A stretch of 64,000 nucleotides of DNA from Catenibacterium mitsuokai (GCF_025148785.1 NZ_CP102271.1:2482001-2546000), one strand, 5' to 3'; numbered from the stretch's first letter, positions 46,008 to 56,069 are shown. Notes: generated by a model from the sequence alone, not told the origin. Numbers and translations: made by a program.

Positions 46008-46769
46008 CTATTTCTTTAACTGGAATACTTTAAGTGCATTCTCTGTTGTCTGTTTTGCGACTTCTTCATAGCTTAATCCTTTTAGTTCAGCAATCTTTTG
46101 TGCAACAAAATAGACATTACCTGGTTCATTCTGTTTTCCTCTATAAGGTGCTGGTGTGAGATAAGGATCATCTGTTTCTACAAGTAGATAGTTTAAATCT
46201 ACGCTTTCAGCGACTCTTTTAGGAACCTTCGCGTTCTTAAAAGTAACAGGACCTGCTAAAGAAATATAATAACCAATCTTAATGAATCTTAAAGCCATCT
46301 CATAACTTCCACTATAACAATGCATAATACCCTTTACACCTGACTTAGAAAGAATATCCAATGTATCTTCATAAGCATCTCTGGCATGAATAGTAACAGG
46401 TAAAGATAATCTCTTGGCTATTTCTAATTGTTTCTTAAAACAGTCAATCTGTTTTTCTTTAGATACTTCATCCCAATAGTAATCTAATCCTATTTCACCT
46501 ACAGCAACAACCTTAGGATCTTTTGAAAGAGCTTCTATTGCCTCTAAATCCTCATCTGTTGTCTCTTTACAATCATTAGGACTAATACCTACTGCAGCAT
46601 AAATAAAATTATACTCATGCGCTATCTGTACTGCAAGACGTGAAGACTCTAAATCATAACCTACAACAGTAAAGTACTTCACACCTCTTTCTATTGCATT
46701 CTGAATATATAAATCACGATTTTCAAATAATTGTTCACTATTTAAATGTGTATGTGTATTAAATAACAT
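46008..46769 (-). CDS. tatD: TatD-family metal-dependent DNase
   Basis: The 253-residue TIM-barrel hydrolase has metal-binding motifs NTHTHLNSE at the N-terminus, GEIGLDYYWD, TIHARDAYED, GIMHCYSG and VETDDPYLTP. TatD-like enzymes process DNA ends. The start at 46769 gives the family N-terminus, and an alternative start nine codons upstream overlaps the GAGG. It lies alone. Confidence 0.92.
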   Translation of the reverse strand: MLFNTHTHLNSEQLFENRDLYIQNAIERGVKYFTVVGYDLESSRLAVQIAHEYNFIYAAVGISPNDCKETTDEDLEAIEALSKDPKVVAVGEIGLDYYWDEVSKEKQIDCFKKQLEIAKRLSLPVTIHARDAYEDTLDILSKSGVKGIMHCYSGSYEMALRFIKIGYYISLAGPVTFKNAKVPKRVAESVDLNYLLVETDDPYLTPAPYRGKQNEPGNVYFVAQKIAELKGLSYEEVAKQTTENALKVFQLKK

Positions 46770-46804
46770 TTTTCTTATTACCTCGCTTTTAAACAAGTAT
46801 ACAT

Positions 46805-46830
46805 AAAAAAAACAGGGGAATAAACCCCTA
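46805..46830 (-). terminator. terminator downstream of YcxB-like gene 1
   Basis: On the minus strand the stem AGGGG/CCCCT is followed by GTTTTTTTT. Confidence 0.75.
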
Positions 46831-46873
46831 TTAGTAAATGCACAGTCGTTATAATTCTATCTATTATTACTTT

Positions 46874-46996
46874 CTAAACTAGTGTCCATTGTTTAGCTTC
46901 TTTCCACTTAACATTAGGTATACTTTGTAATAGGTTTAATAGTTCTTTATTATCTTCAAAACAACATTGCCCACTATATTGAATGCAACATTTATT
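46874..46996 (-). pseudogene. C-terminal remnant, possibly of another YcxB-like gene
   Basis: A 41-codon frame ending LLQSIPNVKWKEAKQWTLV has a stop directly upstream and no start codon. The pattern is similar to the FFDKQNITWRKSIL ends of the YcxB-like proteins nearby but not close. It may be the tail of a lost paralogue. Confidence 0.3.
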
Positions 46997-47513
46997 TTCC
47001 CTTTACTAACTTTATATTCATACGCTTTATTATTTCATATATTTTTTCTTTTTCATCGCTCTTTAAATTATCTTTTTGACAAATAATAAAAAAGCTATGT
47101 TTACTTATAAATACAAAATCTTTTGGTGTATCAATTATCTTGTTAATATCTTCATACTTTATTTGACTTGTTTTATCACTGGATAAAATTATATTGACAC
47201 TATTATTTCCAAAGACCAACGAATAAAATACTTCTTCTTTTCCTGATATCTCTATTTGTTTAGATAAAATTAAATTGATGTTTCTTTTAGTAACGTAAAT
47301 ACGAGCGAAGAAAAACACTGCTGCAACTGTAAAAGCAGCAAATGCATATATTCTCATTTCAGAAGTTCCCTGTATTAAACAGATTATAGATAATACAAGA
47401 AAGAATGTAATATATATTCTTGCCAAATAATTCTTCCAAGTAGGCATTAAATATTTTTTATTCCTTTCAAGAACTTCTTTATTAATTACATTATTTTGAA
47501 CTTCAATCCTCAT
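46992..47513 (-). CDS. YcxB-like two-helix membrane protein (copy 1, divergent)
   Basis: The 173-residue protein has two membrane helices (about 32-52 and 56-76) followed by a soluble PH/YcxB-like domain (QIKYEDINKIIDTPKDFVFI). It shares this layout with the five other copies in the next 14 kb but lacks their VKNNKxDYxTLKK start and KQNITWRKSIL end. GAGGGTGAT precedes the ATG. The family function is unknown. Here a protective (immunity-like) role is suggested by context only. Confidence 0.68.
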   Translation of the reverse strand: MRIEVQNNVINKEVLERNKKYLMPTWKNYLARIYITFFLVLSIICLIQGTSEMRIYAFAAFTVAAVFFFARIYVTKRNINLILSKQIEISGKEEVFYSLVFGNNSVNIILSSDKTSQIKYEDINKIIDTPKDFVFISKHSFFIICQKDNLKSDEKEKIYEIIKRMNIKLVKGK

Positions 47514-47575
47514 TCAATATCACCCTCTAATAAGTAATTTATCATATCATCATTATCTGTCAACTATTTTTATAT

Positions 47576-47589
47576 ACTCAATTTAGGGT
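47576..47589. repeat. left 14-bp target duplication of IS30 element 2
   Basis: ACTCAATTTAGGGT is found here and at 48925-48938, flanking the element. Confidence 0.85.
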
Positions 47590-47619
47590 CTGAATTGTAA
47601 AATGAAACTGGAATTAAGG

Positions 47620-47655
47620 AATTGGGATAAAGGGGCATGCCCCTTTATCCCAATT
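47620..47655. repeat. 36-bp perfect palindrome, copy 1
   Basis: Two perfect 18-base arms beginning AATTGGGATAAAGGGG meet at GCATGC. An identical copy lies at 57391-57426. It could form a very stable hairpin or cruciform. No T-run follows, so it is not a simple terminator. Confidence 0.85.
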
Positions 47656-47748
47656 CGCGCGGCCGCAAGCCCCTATTCTCAATTTCTGTATAAAAAAAGT
47701 CCATAGAAATCGTATTATATAGTTACCACACTTTATAAGGAGATTCCT

Positions 47749-48885
47749 ATGAACAGCATTAATATATCACAAAAAGCTAAAAATAAACACCTTAATTTTT
47801 CTCATTATGAATTCATCATCAATTCTTTGATTCAGTTCAATGCTTCCCATTCTGGCAAGCGTAACATTGGCAAGACTCAATTCATTAAAGAGTTAGCTTC
47901 TACTGTAGGCACTACCGTCTCTAATGTCTATTCGGTCATTAAGGATGCCACTATAACTATCAAAGATACTCATCTTAAAATTCATTATGAACTTTCTGCC
48001 ATGGCTGCATTCGAGAAGAGATCCAAGAATCATAAGATTCCAAATAACTCTAAATTTGAAAAATCAAAAGAGTTCATCTCTCTTGTCGAACAAGAAGTAA
48101 AATCAAATAGATTATCCTCTATTGATGAGACCATAAACTATTTAAGGATTCATCAGCCAGATATTATAAAGAATATAGTGACTGTGTCTACTAAAACATT
48201 TTACAGCTATGTCCACCAGGGAAGAACATCCATCAAGCCTATTGATCTTCCACGCATGGTCAGAAGAAAGACAAAGAAGAACTGGAAGTCATACATTCCA
48301 AAAAGACAGAAAGGCACTTCCATTACCGAAAGGCCTGAATATATCAAGGACAGAGAAGAATTCGGACACTGGGAAGGTGATCTAGTTACTGGACCTAGAG
48401 ATGGACAGAATGGTGCATATCTTACTCTGATTGAAAGAAAGACACGCTTCTATTATATGATTCCTATCTCTGCCAAATCTTCAAAGCAGGTCTATATGCA
48501 GATAAACAAGCTTCATAAGTTCTATGGTGATAGCTTTAAGGATATCTTTAAATCAATCACCTTTGATAATGGAAGTGAGTTTTCTAGATGGAAGGATATA
48601 GAACAAAAGCCAAAATCAAAAGAGAAAAGAACCACTGTCTATTTCGGTAGACCCTATCATTCATGTGACAGAGCCTCAAATGAGAACTGCAATGGACTTA
48701 TAAGATATTTCATTACGAAAGGAACTGATATTAATACAATTGATAAGGAGACAACTATTGATATAAACAATAAAATAAATCAGAAGAAAAGAAAGATACT
48801 TGGATACCTTTCTTCTGAAGAACTATTTCTTAACGAACTAGCTAAACTTAATGTAACTAATAATACCATTTTCTATAAAATCTAA
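47749..48885 (+). CDS. IS30-family transposase (element 2)
   Basis: The 378-residue protein has an N-terminal DNA-binding region and a DDE integrase core: Asp in GHWEGDLVTG, Asp in TFDNGSEFS and Glu in DRASNENCNGLIR. This spacing and the HWEGD motif define IS30. TAAGGAG precedes the ATG. Unlike element 1 the frame is intact, so it may be active. Confidence 0.93.
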   Translation: MNSINISQKAKNKHLNFSHYEFIINSLIQFNASHSGKRNIGKTQFIKELASTVGTTVSNVYSVIKDATITIKDTHLKIHYELSAMAAFEKRSKNHKIPNNSKFEKSKEFISLVEQEVKSNRLSSIDETINYLRIHQPDIIKNIVTVSTKTFYSYVHQGRTSIKPIDLPRMVRRKTKKNWKSYIPKRQKGTSITERPEYIKDREEFGHWEGDLVTGPRDGQNGAYLTLIERKTRFYYMIPISAKSSKQVYMQINKLHKFYGDSFKDIFKSITFDNGSEFSRWKDIEQKPKSKEKRTTVYFGRPYHSCDRASNENCNGLIRYFITKGTDINTIDKETTIDINNKINQKKRKILGYLSSEELFLNELAKLNVTNNTIFYKI

Positions 48886-48924
48886 TTTATCTTCTTATTT
48901 CCAGTTTCTGCTTGCAATTCGGGT

Positions 48925-48938
48925 ACTCAATTTAGGGT
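48925..48938. repeat. right 14-bp target duplication of IS30 element 2
   Basis: Copy of ACTCAATTTAGGGT directly outside the right inverted repeat. Confidence 0.85.
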
Positions 48939-49193
48939 TATCCAAACAGTTAAACAAAATAGAATTTAGATTTAATACTTCCGTAAAATATAAGTTCGAG
49001 TTGATATACCATTGGATGTAAAAAGCTATTCTGTATACAAGCACAGCCAAGATTATGAAATGATTATCTTATCAGAATAAATAATCAATCGAAAGAGGAA
49101 ATCATAATTTGTAATATATATCAGATATACTTGGTGTAATTGTTACTTATCCATGTTAAAATTAATATATTATGAATAGAGAGGTATCAAATA
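48938..49193. repeat. 256-bp repeated upstream region, copy 1
   Basis: This stretch is nearly identical to 56546-56801. Both copies end at the ATG of a YcxB-like gene and include its promoter (TTGTTA, 17 bases, TAATAT) and ribosome binding site. The rest holds no recognised gene. Confidence 0.88.
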
Positions 49194-49715
49194 ATGGAAA
49201 TATTAACCGTCAAAAATAATAAAATTGATTATTTAACTCTTAAAAAAGTTGTCTTTTACACATTTCCTACATATTATATACTGTCACTAGTGGCTATGTT
49301 TTGTGGTGCATTGATTGCTTTGTTTATAAATCTATATACAGGAGATATTATTGAAATTGCAACATGCATTATTATATTACTAATTGTAGCTACAACACCT
49401 CTTATTCAATCAAGAATGACCGCAAAAAAATACATAAATCAACTTAATGATTTGTATCACACTGATGTAATTTTCTATGATCTAGTCTTTGATGAAAGTA
49501 AATTAACCTCAACTGAATACTCATCAAAAAATGAAATTCCCATGAAATACAAGAATATTAAAAAAATATTAGAAACCAAAGATGTCGTAATATTCACAAG
49601 TAAAGCAGAGTATACAATCTATTTTGAAAAGAAAAATGCCAGTAATGAAGACATTAAGAGACTACATGCATTTTTTGATAAGCAGAACATCACATGGAGA
49701 AAGTCAATTTTGTAG
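49194..49715 (+). CDS. YcxB-like two-helix membrane protein (copy 2)
   Basis: The 173-residue protein begins MEILTVKNNKIDYLTLKK. It has two membrane helices (about 24-45 and 52-72) and ends in a soluble YcxB-like domain (MKYKNIKKILETKDVVIFTS) with the shared tail FFDKQNITWRKSIL. GAGAGG precedes the ATG and a shared promoter lies in the repeat upstream. Function unknown. A cognate protective role toward the effector proteins is a hypothesis. Confidence 0.72.
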   Translation: MEILTVKNNKIDYLTLKKVVFYTFPTYYILSLVAMFCGALIALFINLYTGDIIEIATCIIILLIVATTPLIQSRMTAKKYINQLNDLYHTDVIFYDLVFDESKLTSTEYSSKNEIPMKYKNIKKILETKDVVIFTSKAEYTIYFEKKNASNEDIKRLHAFFDKQNITWRKSIL

Positions 49716-49829
49716 GTGCTCAGTAAGGATAAAATAGAAATTATAGAATCCTATATAACACTTCATTTTGACTAATAGTTTTGTTTATGTAAAAATAACT
49801 TATATATTATAATAAGGGGGTATCAAGAA

Positions 49830-50351
49830 ATGGAAACATTAACCGTCAAAAATAATAAAATGGATTATCCAACTCTCAAAAAAATCATCATTCTATTCTT
49901 TCCTACTATATCTAAAATCTTATTTGTAGCTGTATCCATTTTTGGTTTGATATTTTTATTGATAGGTCTATTTATGAGAGATTTTTCTTTTTGCATAAAA
50001 ATTAGCGCTATTTTATTATTCGAAGTTATATTTAATCTTGCTGTATCAAGAGCTTTATTAAAACAATTAATGAAACAGCAAATAGAACGATTCAACAAAG
50101 ACGTAATATATTTTGATTTAGTCTTTGAAGAAGATGAACTTTACTCCAAGGTAGACTCATCAACGAATAAAGTTCCTATAAAATACAAAGATTTAAAGAA
50201 AATTAACGAAACAAATGATATTGTATTTTTTACAAGTAATGCAGGCTTTAAAATCTATTTTGAAAAGAAAAATGCCAGCAGTGAAGACATTGAGAGATTA
50301 CATGCGTTTTTTGATAAGCAGAATATCACTTGGAGAAAATCAATTCTATAG
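49830..50351 (+). CDS. YcxB-like two-helix membrane protein (copy 3)
   Basis: The 173-residue protein starts METLTVKNNKMDYPTLKK. Its body is close to copy 5 (56802) while its upstream region differs, and its 3' end plus downstream terminator and galK match copy 6 (60248). This mosaic similarity indicates recombination among copies. AAGGGGG precedes the ATG. Layout and possible role are as in copy 2. Confidence 0.72.
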   Translation: METLTVKNNKMDYPTLKKIIILFFPTISKILFVAVSIFGLIFLLIGLFMRDFSFCIKISAILLFEVIFNLAVSRALLKQLMKQQIERFNKDVIYFDLVFEEDELYSKVDSSTNKVPIKYKDLKKINETNDIVFFTSNAGFKIYFEKKNASSEDIERLHAFFDKQNITWRKSIL

Positions 50352-50354
50352 TAA

Positions 50355-50392
50355 AGAAAACCTCTTTGATTCTCATATCAAAGAGGTTTTCT
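50355..50392. terminator. bidirectional terminator between YcxB copy 3 and galK copy 1
   Basis: A 15-bp stem AGAAAACCTCTTTGA/TCAAAGAGGTTTTCT serves both convergent genes. Confidence 0.85.
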
Positions 50393-50397
50393 AATGC

Positions 50398-51678
50398 TTA
50401 TAATTCTACTTTCTTACCGCCATACTTTCTTACTTTAAGAATATGACAAGAACCTTCACCAAAATACTTTTCAATTTCAGTCTTATATGTTTCTACATAA
50501 TCATCTTCTACAAAGGCCTGGATCGTACCTGCAAATCCACCACCATGTACTCTACATACACCTTTATTACCTAGGATATCTTCAGATAAGCCTAAGGCAA
50601 TAGAAACTGCCTGGTTTGTTTCATCATGGTTAGAATAGATATTCTGTAGGTATTTATAAGAACTGTCTCCTGATGATTTGATGACTGACTTGAATGTATC
50701 AAAGTCATTGTTCTTTAAGGCAGATACTGCTTTTTCTACTCTTGCATCTTCCTTAAAGAAGTGTAATGCACGGATGACACAGCGGTCACTCATCTTTTCA
50801 CGTAATTCAGGAATATGTGCTTTAAATTCTTCTTCTGATACTTCTCTTAAGAATTCTTTTCCAAAGAAGTGTGCTACTTCCTTCATTTCTGTAGGAATGG
50901 CTGCATAATCATCAGTTAAATCTGCATGAGATGCATGAACATCTACAATACATAAACTATGATGGAATGAAGAGAAATCAACATCTACTTTTTCTACAAC
51001 AGGATGATCATTGTCTTTAAAGTCAATATGAATAAGAGCACCTACTGAACTTGCACACTGGTCCATTAATCCACATGGTTTACCAAAATAGACGTTTTCT
51101 GTATACTGACCAATCTGTGCAATCAATACTGGACTCACTGTCATATCATTATATAAACCTGATAATACAGTACCAATCATGACTTCAAATGCTGCTGATG
51201 AAGAAAGACCAGAACCCTGTAATACTTCACTTGTCATATAAGCTTCAAAACCACCAATATGAAGACCTAATTCCTTAAAGCGTGCAAGAGTACCTCTAAT
51301 TAATCCTTCAGAAGTACCTTCTTCTTCAGCTTTCTTTTCTAAGTCATCTACAGCTACAGCCTTTAAGTCATAATCATCAGATAATACCTTAATTTCACCA
51401 TCTCTAGGTGCTGTAATCGCAATAATATCTAAGTTAATTGCAGCAGCTAATACTTCACCATGCTGGTGGTCTGTATGGTTACCAGATACTTCACTTCTAC
51501 CTGGTGCTGAGAATACTTCTACTTCCTTATCACCATAAAGTGAAATAAACTTTTCAATAGCTGCAATATATCTTTCTTTCTGAGTATCTAATAAAGACTC
51601 ATCTACATAAATATCAGTTAATAGAGCATCTGCCTGACCATTTTTAATATCTTCAATAATCTGTGTTGCAAGTTTTAT
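50398..51678 (-). pseudogene. galK: galK duplicate lacking a start codon
   Basis: This stretch matches the intact galK at 60804-62084 over its full length without indels and with only a few substitutions. The start codon has become ATA, and the upstream galM and its coupling sequence are absent. The frame remains open, so a shorter product from the ATG at 51237 (MTSEVLQGSGLSSSA) is conceivable but would lack the substrate-binding N-terminus. It is most likely silent. Confidence 0.8.
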
Positions 51679-51715
51679 TATCTAATTGTCTATTTCAGAA
51701 GTTAAATTATCAAGT

Positions 51716-52246
51716 TTAAAATATATTTAATATTGATTTTTCCCATAAAATATTCTGTTTATCAAAGAATTGTTTTAATTTTTCGAGATCATTTGATTCC
51801 ACATTTTTTCTTTCAAAAAATGTTGCATATCCTGCCTTAGTTATAAATAGTATAATTTCTTTTGTTTCTTTAACTTGTTTAATATCCTTATACATGATTT
51901 TACTCTTATTTTGAGTAGATTGTTCAACTGAAATAATTCCATCATTATCAAATATTAAATCGGTAATTACCTGATCTGATCCATATTTTTCTTTTTGAAG
52001 TTTTATTAATCTTTTCAACATAACTTCTGATGTAACAAAAGGTAATATACACACAATAACTGATAATAAAGAAAATTTGATAAAATCAAACATATCACCA
52101 TTAAATACGTTAATCAATGCGGTTAATAATCCTAAGACTGCTCCACATAGAAAAAAGAATTTGTATATAAAATGAAAAAAGAAGAATCTTATTTTTTTTA
52201 AATTCGCATAATTCTGATGATTATTTTTAACAATTAATAGTTCCAT
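51716..52246 (-). CDS. YcxB-like two-helix membrane protein (copy 4), next to effector A
   Basis: The 176-residue protein starts MELLIVKNNHQNYANLKK and ends FFDKQNILWEKSILNIF, with two helices (about 22-45 and 52-72). It is the most diverged of the VKNN-type copies. It is the only one on the same strand and directly downstream of an effector gene, though a terminator separates them. GAGG precedes the ATG. An immunity role for effector A is plausible but unproven. Confidence 0.7.
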   Translation of the reverse strand: MELLIVKNNHQNYANLKKIRFFFFHFIYKFFFLCGAVLGLLTALINVFNGDMFDFIKFSLLSVIVCILPFVTSEVMLKRLIKLQKEKYGSDQVITDLIFDNDGIISVEQSTQNKSKIMYKDIKQVKETKEIILFITKAGYATFFERKNVESNDLEKLKQFFDKQNILWEKSILNIF

Positions 52247-52350
52247 TCTGTCTAACCTCACAAATTAAGAATATTTATTACTAGAATTATTCTAACATAA
52301 ATAATAAATATTACATATAACTTATTTATGTTTTTAATAGCTCAAAATAT

Positions 52351-52397
52351 GTAAAAAGTATAATTGGAGATATTAACTAATAAAGCTCCAATTATAC
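52351..52397 (-). terminator. terminator of the holin-lysozyme-effector operon
   Basis: On the minus strand a 12-bp perfect stem GTATAATTGGAG/CTCCAATTATAC is followed by TTTTT, 17 bases after the effector A stop. Confidence 0.85.
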
Positions 52398-52413
52398 TAT
52401 TATGTTTATAATA

Positions 52414-54669
52414 TTAAACAAGTGTTAATGCACCTATAACTTCTAGTAATTTAAGAATCAAATAATAAGTTCCAGAACCAACTAATCCTAATAGACCAAT
52501 GTTCACCCCGAAATTTTCTGCTCTCTCCCAATCAATTTCGTATTTTGGCTGCTTTCCACCATCTGAAATACTAGGCATGATTTTAAAACTGATTTCAGTT
52601 GTCATTTCATAATCTTTTGTATCTAATTGAGGCAAAATATCTTTTGTTGTGAAGATAATTGTATATACAGGCAAATTATCCTTTACTCCAATCTTCATAC
52701 CAATTTTTCCAGCCTTCATAGAGATTGCCACTTCTCTTAGGCCATCTACTGTACCATCTAGTATTCTTACGATATCTTTGTCCTTAATCTCCAAGCCAGC
52801 TGTCAAATCCTTAATTTGATTATCACATGTTGTTGTCAGTGAACCTGTATTATCCATTTCAATATAAATAGGTTTTTTACCAAACTCATTATCAGGTGTA
52901 AAAGATTTTGAGTTTTTACAAGATACAAAAATTGTACATCCATCTGTAGGAATTGCAGAGACTACGAACTCTTTCTCATATACAATGTTTGCCTTAACAA
53001 CTTTATTTAAATATCCTAATTTTTCTAGAATGTTACAAACGAATTGATCTTTTTGTTCTTCTATCATCTGATCTGAGCTTTTCTCTGCTAATTCATCTGG
53101 TGACATATAAGCCATTTTATCAAATGTTGTAATACCCTTATCTCTACCTGAATAGCCTGCCTTATCTAAATCAAATGAAGGACTTGAAGGGAATTGCCCA
53201 CCTGTTCTCTTATTAAATTCAAAGAACTGATCAAATGCCCAGTTCTTCGGAATAGGATAACCTAAGTTGCAGCTGTATCCGCTTGACATATCAGCTACAA
53301 ATGAGTATTCCGTTAAGCCTTTATTACTGATATATGAACAGATATATCTTGGTGCATAAATTCCGACTTTATATTTTTTATTATTTGTTTCACTCTTAAA
53401 TACATAATTCAGTTTCTCGAAGTATGGTACGATAAATGATTTCATCTGATAATCATAGCAGTCAAAGTCTACTGCGAAGTAGATAGTTGTACCACTAGGA
53501 ACACCGATTCTCTTAGCTGCTGTAATTGCTGTATGTGCATCTACAATGCCCTGACTCAGATTCTGGAAATACTCTGCTTTATATCCTCCATCCTGATAGA
53601 TAGGGAATACTCTTAATCCAGCACTTTCAATATTTTTGATTTCTTCAAATGTGATGAACTTTCTCTTTCCATTTGCTGTTCCTGTCAGATATCTACCTAC
53701 CACATGATATCCTGCATTCTTAATATCTAGTGCCTGCTGCTTATTTAATACTGTGGAACAGTCACATGCCTTTGACTTTCTTCCTGTATCACCTTTACTT
53801 GTTAATAGTGATTTCATTGTTGCACAGTTGACTTCTCCAGATGTAACTAGCCCAATTCCCGTTAATGCATAGAACTCCTGGAATGATGCAACCATGGACT
53901 TAGTAGTACTGTCAAAGTTACCGTCAAATCTTCCAGCGTTATATCCATTCAAGTATAATCCATATTGAACAAGCTTATTATACTTTACATAGGTACCATT
54001 CTTCCCCTGCTTTAATACACTAGGGAATTTTGCTGCTGTCTGATCACCAAAATTTCTTTTATCAATACTGCCAATAAAGCTTGTATAAATACCTTCAGCA
54101 GCCTGTAGTGCTGCAATTAATGCATAAGAAGTAAATCTTGAGACAACACCATCACATGGACCTACACCAATGATATCAGACCAGTCTGCATTCAACTGCT
54201 GCTGAATTTTTACAATCGTCTTATCTCCAGCATTTGTCTTTTTAAACCAGTTGATTGATACTAGTCCCATCCAAACTTTCCAGTCAATGATGCCTGTTAC
54301 TGGAAGTCCTGCATCACTCTGGTACTGCTTTACAGCATTCACTCCAGTCGTATAATAAACTCCTGTAATTCCTCCAGCATTATACCCCTTTACAAACAAT
54401 GCACACTGCAGAATGCATACATTTGGATTTCCTGGATCATTAGCATTCATTTTTGAAATATCACTTAAAGATCTCATTTTATTTAAAGTGATATTTCCTG
54501 CTGTTCCTGTTACTGGAGAGATTCCATTTTCAATCTGAAAGGCTCTGATAATCCCCTTGCATGTACCTGTACCAGTCAAGCCGTCCTCATCCAGCTTTAC
54601 CCATTCAGAACGATGACCATACATGCTGTTTAAATATTTCTGTGCCTTTCTAACATTTTCATCTGCCAT
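52414..54669 (-). CDS. signal-less PG-binding/DUF1906 effector-like protein A
   Basis: The 751-residue protein has no signal peptide. Peptidoglycan-binding-like repeats fill about 1-290 (e.g. YNAGGITGVYYTTGVNAVKQ, YNAGRFDGNFDSTTKSMV). A DUF1906/Rv2525c-like glycosidase domain follows at about 305-510 (AGYHVVGRYLTG, IYFAVDFDCYD, VGIYAPRYIC). A beta-rich unknown domain (about 540-710) and a hydrophobic tail of 36 residues (GLLGLVGSGTYYLILKLLEV) complete it. It follows lysozyme and holin genes. The role could be cell-wall hydrolysis or delivery of a membrane-active tail. The latter is inference. Confidence 0.75.
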   Translation of the reverse strand: MADENVRKAQKYLNSMYGHRSEWVKLDEDGLTGTGTCKGIIRAFQIENGISPVTGTAGNITLNKMRSLSDISKMNANDPGNPNVCILQCALFVKGYNAGGITGVYYTTGVNAVKQYQSDAGLPVTGIIDWKVWMGLVSINWFKKTNAGDKTIVKIQQQLNADWSDIIGVGPCDGVVSRFTSYALIAALQAAEGIYTSFIGSIDKRNFGDQTAAKFPSVLKQGKNGTYVKYNKLVQYGLYLNGYNAGRFDGNFDSTTKSMVASFQEFYALTGIGLVTSGEVNCATMKSLLTSKGDTGRKSKACDCSTVLNKQQALDIKNAGYHVVGRYLTGTANGKRKFITFEEIKNIESAGLRVFPIYQDGGYKAEYFQNLSQGIVDAHTAITAAKRIGVPSGTTIYFAVDFDCYDYQMKSFIVPYFEKLNYVFKSETNNKKYKVGIYAPRYICSYISNKGLTEYSFVADMSSGYSCNLGYPIPKNWAFDQFFEFNKRTGGQFPSSPSFDLDKAGYSGRDKGITTFDKMAYMSPDELAEKSSDQMIEEQKDQFVCNILEKLGYLNKVVKANIVYEKEFVVSAIPTDGCTIFVSCKNSKSFTPDNEFGKKPIYIEMDNTGSLTTTCDNQIKDLTAGLEIKDKDIVRILDGTVDGLREVAISMKAGKIGMKIGVKDNLPVYTIIFTTKDILPQLDTKDYEMTTEISFKIMPSISDGGKQPKYEIDWERAENFGVNIGLLGLVGSGTYYLILKLLEVIGALTLV

Positions 54670-54876
54670 TATTACTATCCTCCTATTTTGATAACTACTT
54701 TACGTAGAATTCATACCGGTATTCTTTCTACATTTTTATCATACATTCATTCAGAAGCACCATTGTGCCTTTCGCATTTCATTAATATAAGCTATTCAAT
54801 GAAATTGCTCCTGTTACTTTACCGTTTACCCCAATTACTACTCTATCACCTTTGATTTGAATCACTTCATATTGAT
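52526..54876. repeat. 2,351-bp direct repeat, copy A
   Basis: It covers all of effector gene A except its hydrophobic tail, the intergenic region and the last 95 bases of the lysozyme gene. It matches 57807-60157 at a constant offset of 5,281 bases with few substitutions. Confidence 0.9.
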
Positions 54877-55624
54877 TTTTAAATACACAATTTGCGATTG
54901 ACTGACCATCATACCACTTTGAACCAGCCTTAACACGCACACTATCTCCAACGTTTAAATTACTAGTTTTGTTTTTTACCTTATAAAATGTATTAATAAG
55001 ACCATGATCATAACTACAATCCAAAAACTTTGAATCTATTCCTTTTATATCTTTTAAAACTCCTTTTTTAGCATTAGAAGTGAACTGATGCAATAATACA
55101 TTTCCAAAAGGATTGTATTGAATCTTATTGTCCCAATTATTATACCCATTATTAAGCCCATAATTAGCAATCCATAACGTCCATGCAGAAAAGCCACTAT
55201 TTGTAAGCTTGTTTTTAAACCAATCCTGATTGGCATATATTCCAGCAGAATAACCTGCTCCTTCAATAACATCACAAAATGCTTTAGCAATCTTATAATA
55301 CATGTCATTACTCAAACTGCCCTGATAATCAGAATATTCAATATCATAATAAATAACACATACCTGATATTTACTGCATGCCTGCAAAGCTAAATATGCT
55401 TCTCTTTTAGCTTCATATTCGTTTCTAGCATAACAAAAATGATAAGCAAATAATGGAATGCCTAACTCATTTGCTTGTTTCGCATTATTGTTCCACTGCT
55501 TGTCAATATTTCCAGAACTCCATCCATAAGAACATCTAGCCACCACACCAGAAATAGAATCCTTTGCCTTGCTTAAATCTACTTTCCCGTTATGATATGA
55601 AATATCTATAATATAATTACTCAT
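54782..55624 (-). CDS. GH25 lysozyme (endolysin-like)
   Basis: The 280-residue protein has a GH25 muramidase domain (about 1-205) with the first Asp in IIDISYHNG and the catalytic pair in IYYDIEYSD. A small SH3-like wall-binding domain covers about 225-280. It has no signal peptide, like phage endolysins, so it needs the holin to reach the wall. Its start overlaps the holin gene by eight bases. Confidence 0.92.
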   Translation of the reverse strand: MSNYIIDISYHNGKVDLSKAKDSISGVVARCSYGWSSGNIDKQWNNNAKQANELGIPLFAYHFCYARNEYEAKREAYLALQACSKYQVCVIYYDIEYSDYQGSLSNDMYYKIAKAFCDVIEGAGYSAGIYANQDWFKNKLTNSGFSAWTLWIANYGLNNGYNNWDNKIQYNPFGNVLLHQFTSNAKKGVLKDIKGIDSKFLDCSYDHGLINTFYKVKNKTSNLNVGDSVRVKAGSKWYDGQSIANCVFKNQYEVIQIKGDRVVIGVNGKVTGAISLNSLY

Positions 55625-56069
55625 TTTTTTCTACCATGCTTTCTATGTTTTGAGAAGCTACTTCTAGGCCTTTAACAAGAATCTGTGGCACATCAAATCC
55701 AGCTTCTACAAGATTTTCTAAAATACTACGATATTCATTAATAATTAATGAAATCAAAACATACCAGCCTAAAAACGTTAATATTGCCAAATCGATGTGA
55801 ATTATATTTCCTAATTCTTCAAAACATACTGGAATTATAAAAGACAATAAAACTAATATCCATTGAGCTACTTTCTTTGCGGTTCCTTTCAATCCAGCCA
55901 TTGAATTTTCTTTATTATTTATTCTTGATTTTATCCATCCTGTTAATGTATCAAGAACATTTAATAGCAATAGCACCATAAATAAAATCCAATGTTTATC
56001 CATAGCAATTGTAAGAATAGATAATACAATAGAATACACTTTATCTATATTCTTAACAAAATTGTTCAT
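55617..56069 (-). CDS. phage-type holin (TcdE/Cp-1-like family)
   Basis: The 150-residue protein has three to four helices and the family signature LNVLDTLTGWIKSRINNKEN followed by SMAGLKGTAKK. Holins of this family release endolysins or, in C. difficile (TcdE) and in type 10 secretion, let large signal-less toxins out. It overlaps the regulator upstream and the lysozyme downstream, so the three genes are translated together. Confidence 0.88.
   Translation of the reverse strand: MNNFVKNIDKVYSIVLSILTIAMDKHWILFMVLLLLNVLDTLTGWIKSRINNKENSMAGLKGTAKKVAQWILVLLSFIIPVCFEELGNIIHIDLAILTFLGWYVLISLIINEYRSILENLVEAGFDVPQILVKGLEVASQNIESMVEKNE

Larger units (their letters stand above)
47590..48924 (+). mobile_element. 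IS30-family element 2 (about 1,335 bp)
   Basis: Imperfect inverted repeats of about 29 bp (left CTGAATTGTAAAATGAAACT; right end CCAGTTTC...CAATTCGGGT) bound one intact transposase gene. A 14-bp direct repeat flanks the element. The left end contains a 36-bp perfect palindrome and then a GC-rich GCGCGGCCGC, both odd in this AT-rich DNA. Confidence 0.88.
50254..51690. repeat. galK-containing repeat, copy 1
   Basis: The end of a YcxB-like gene, a terminator and galK repeat at about 60660-62096 at a constant offset of 10,406 bases. Homology ends just upstream of the galK start. Confidence 0.8.
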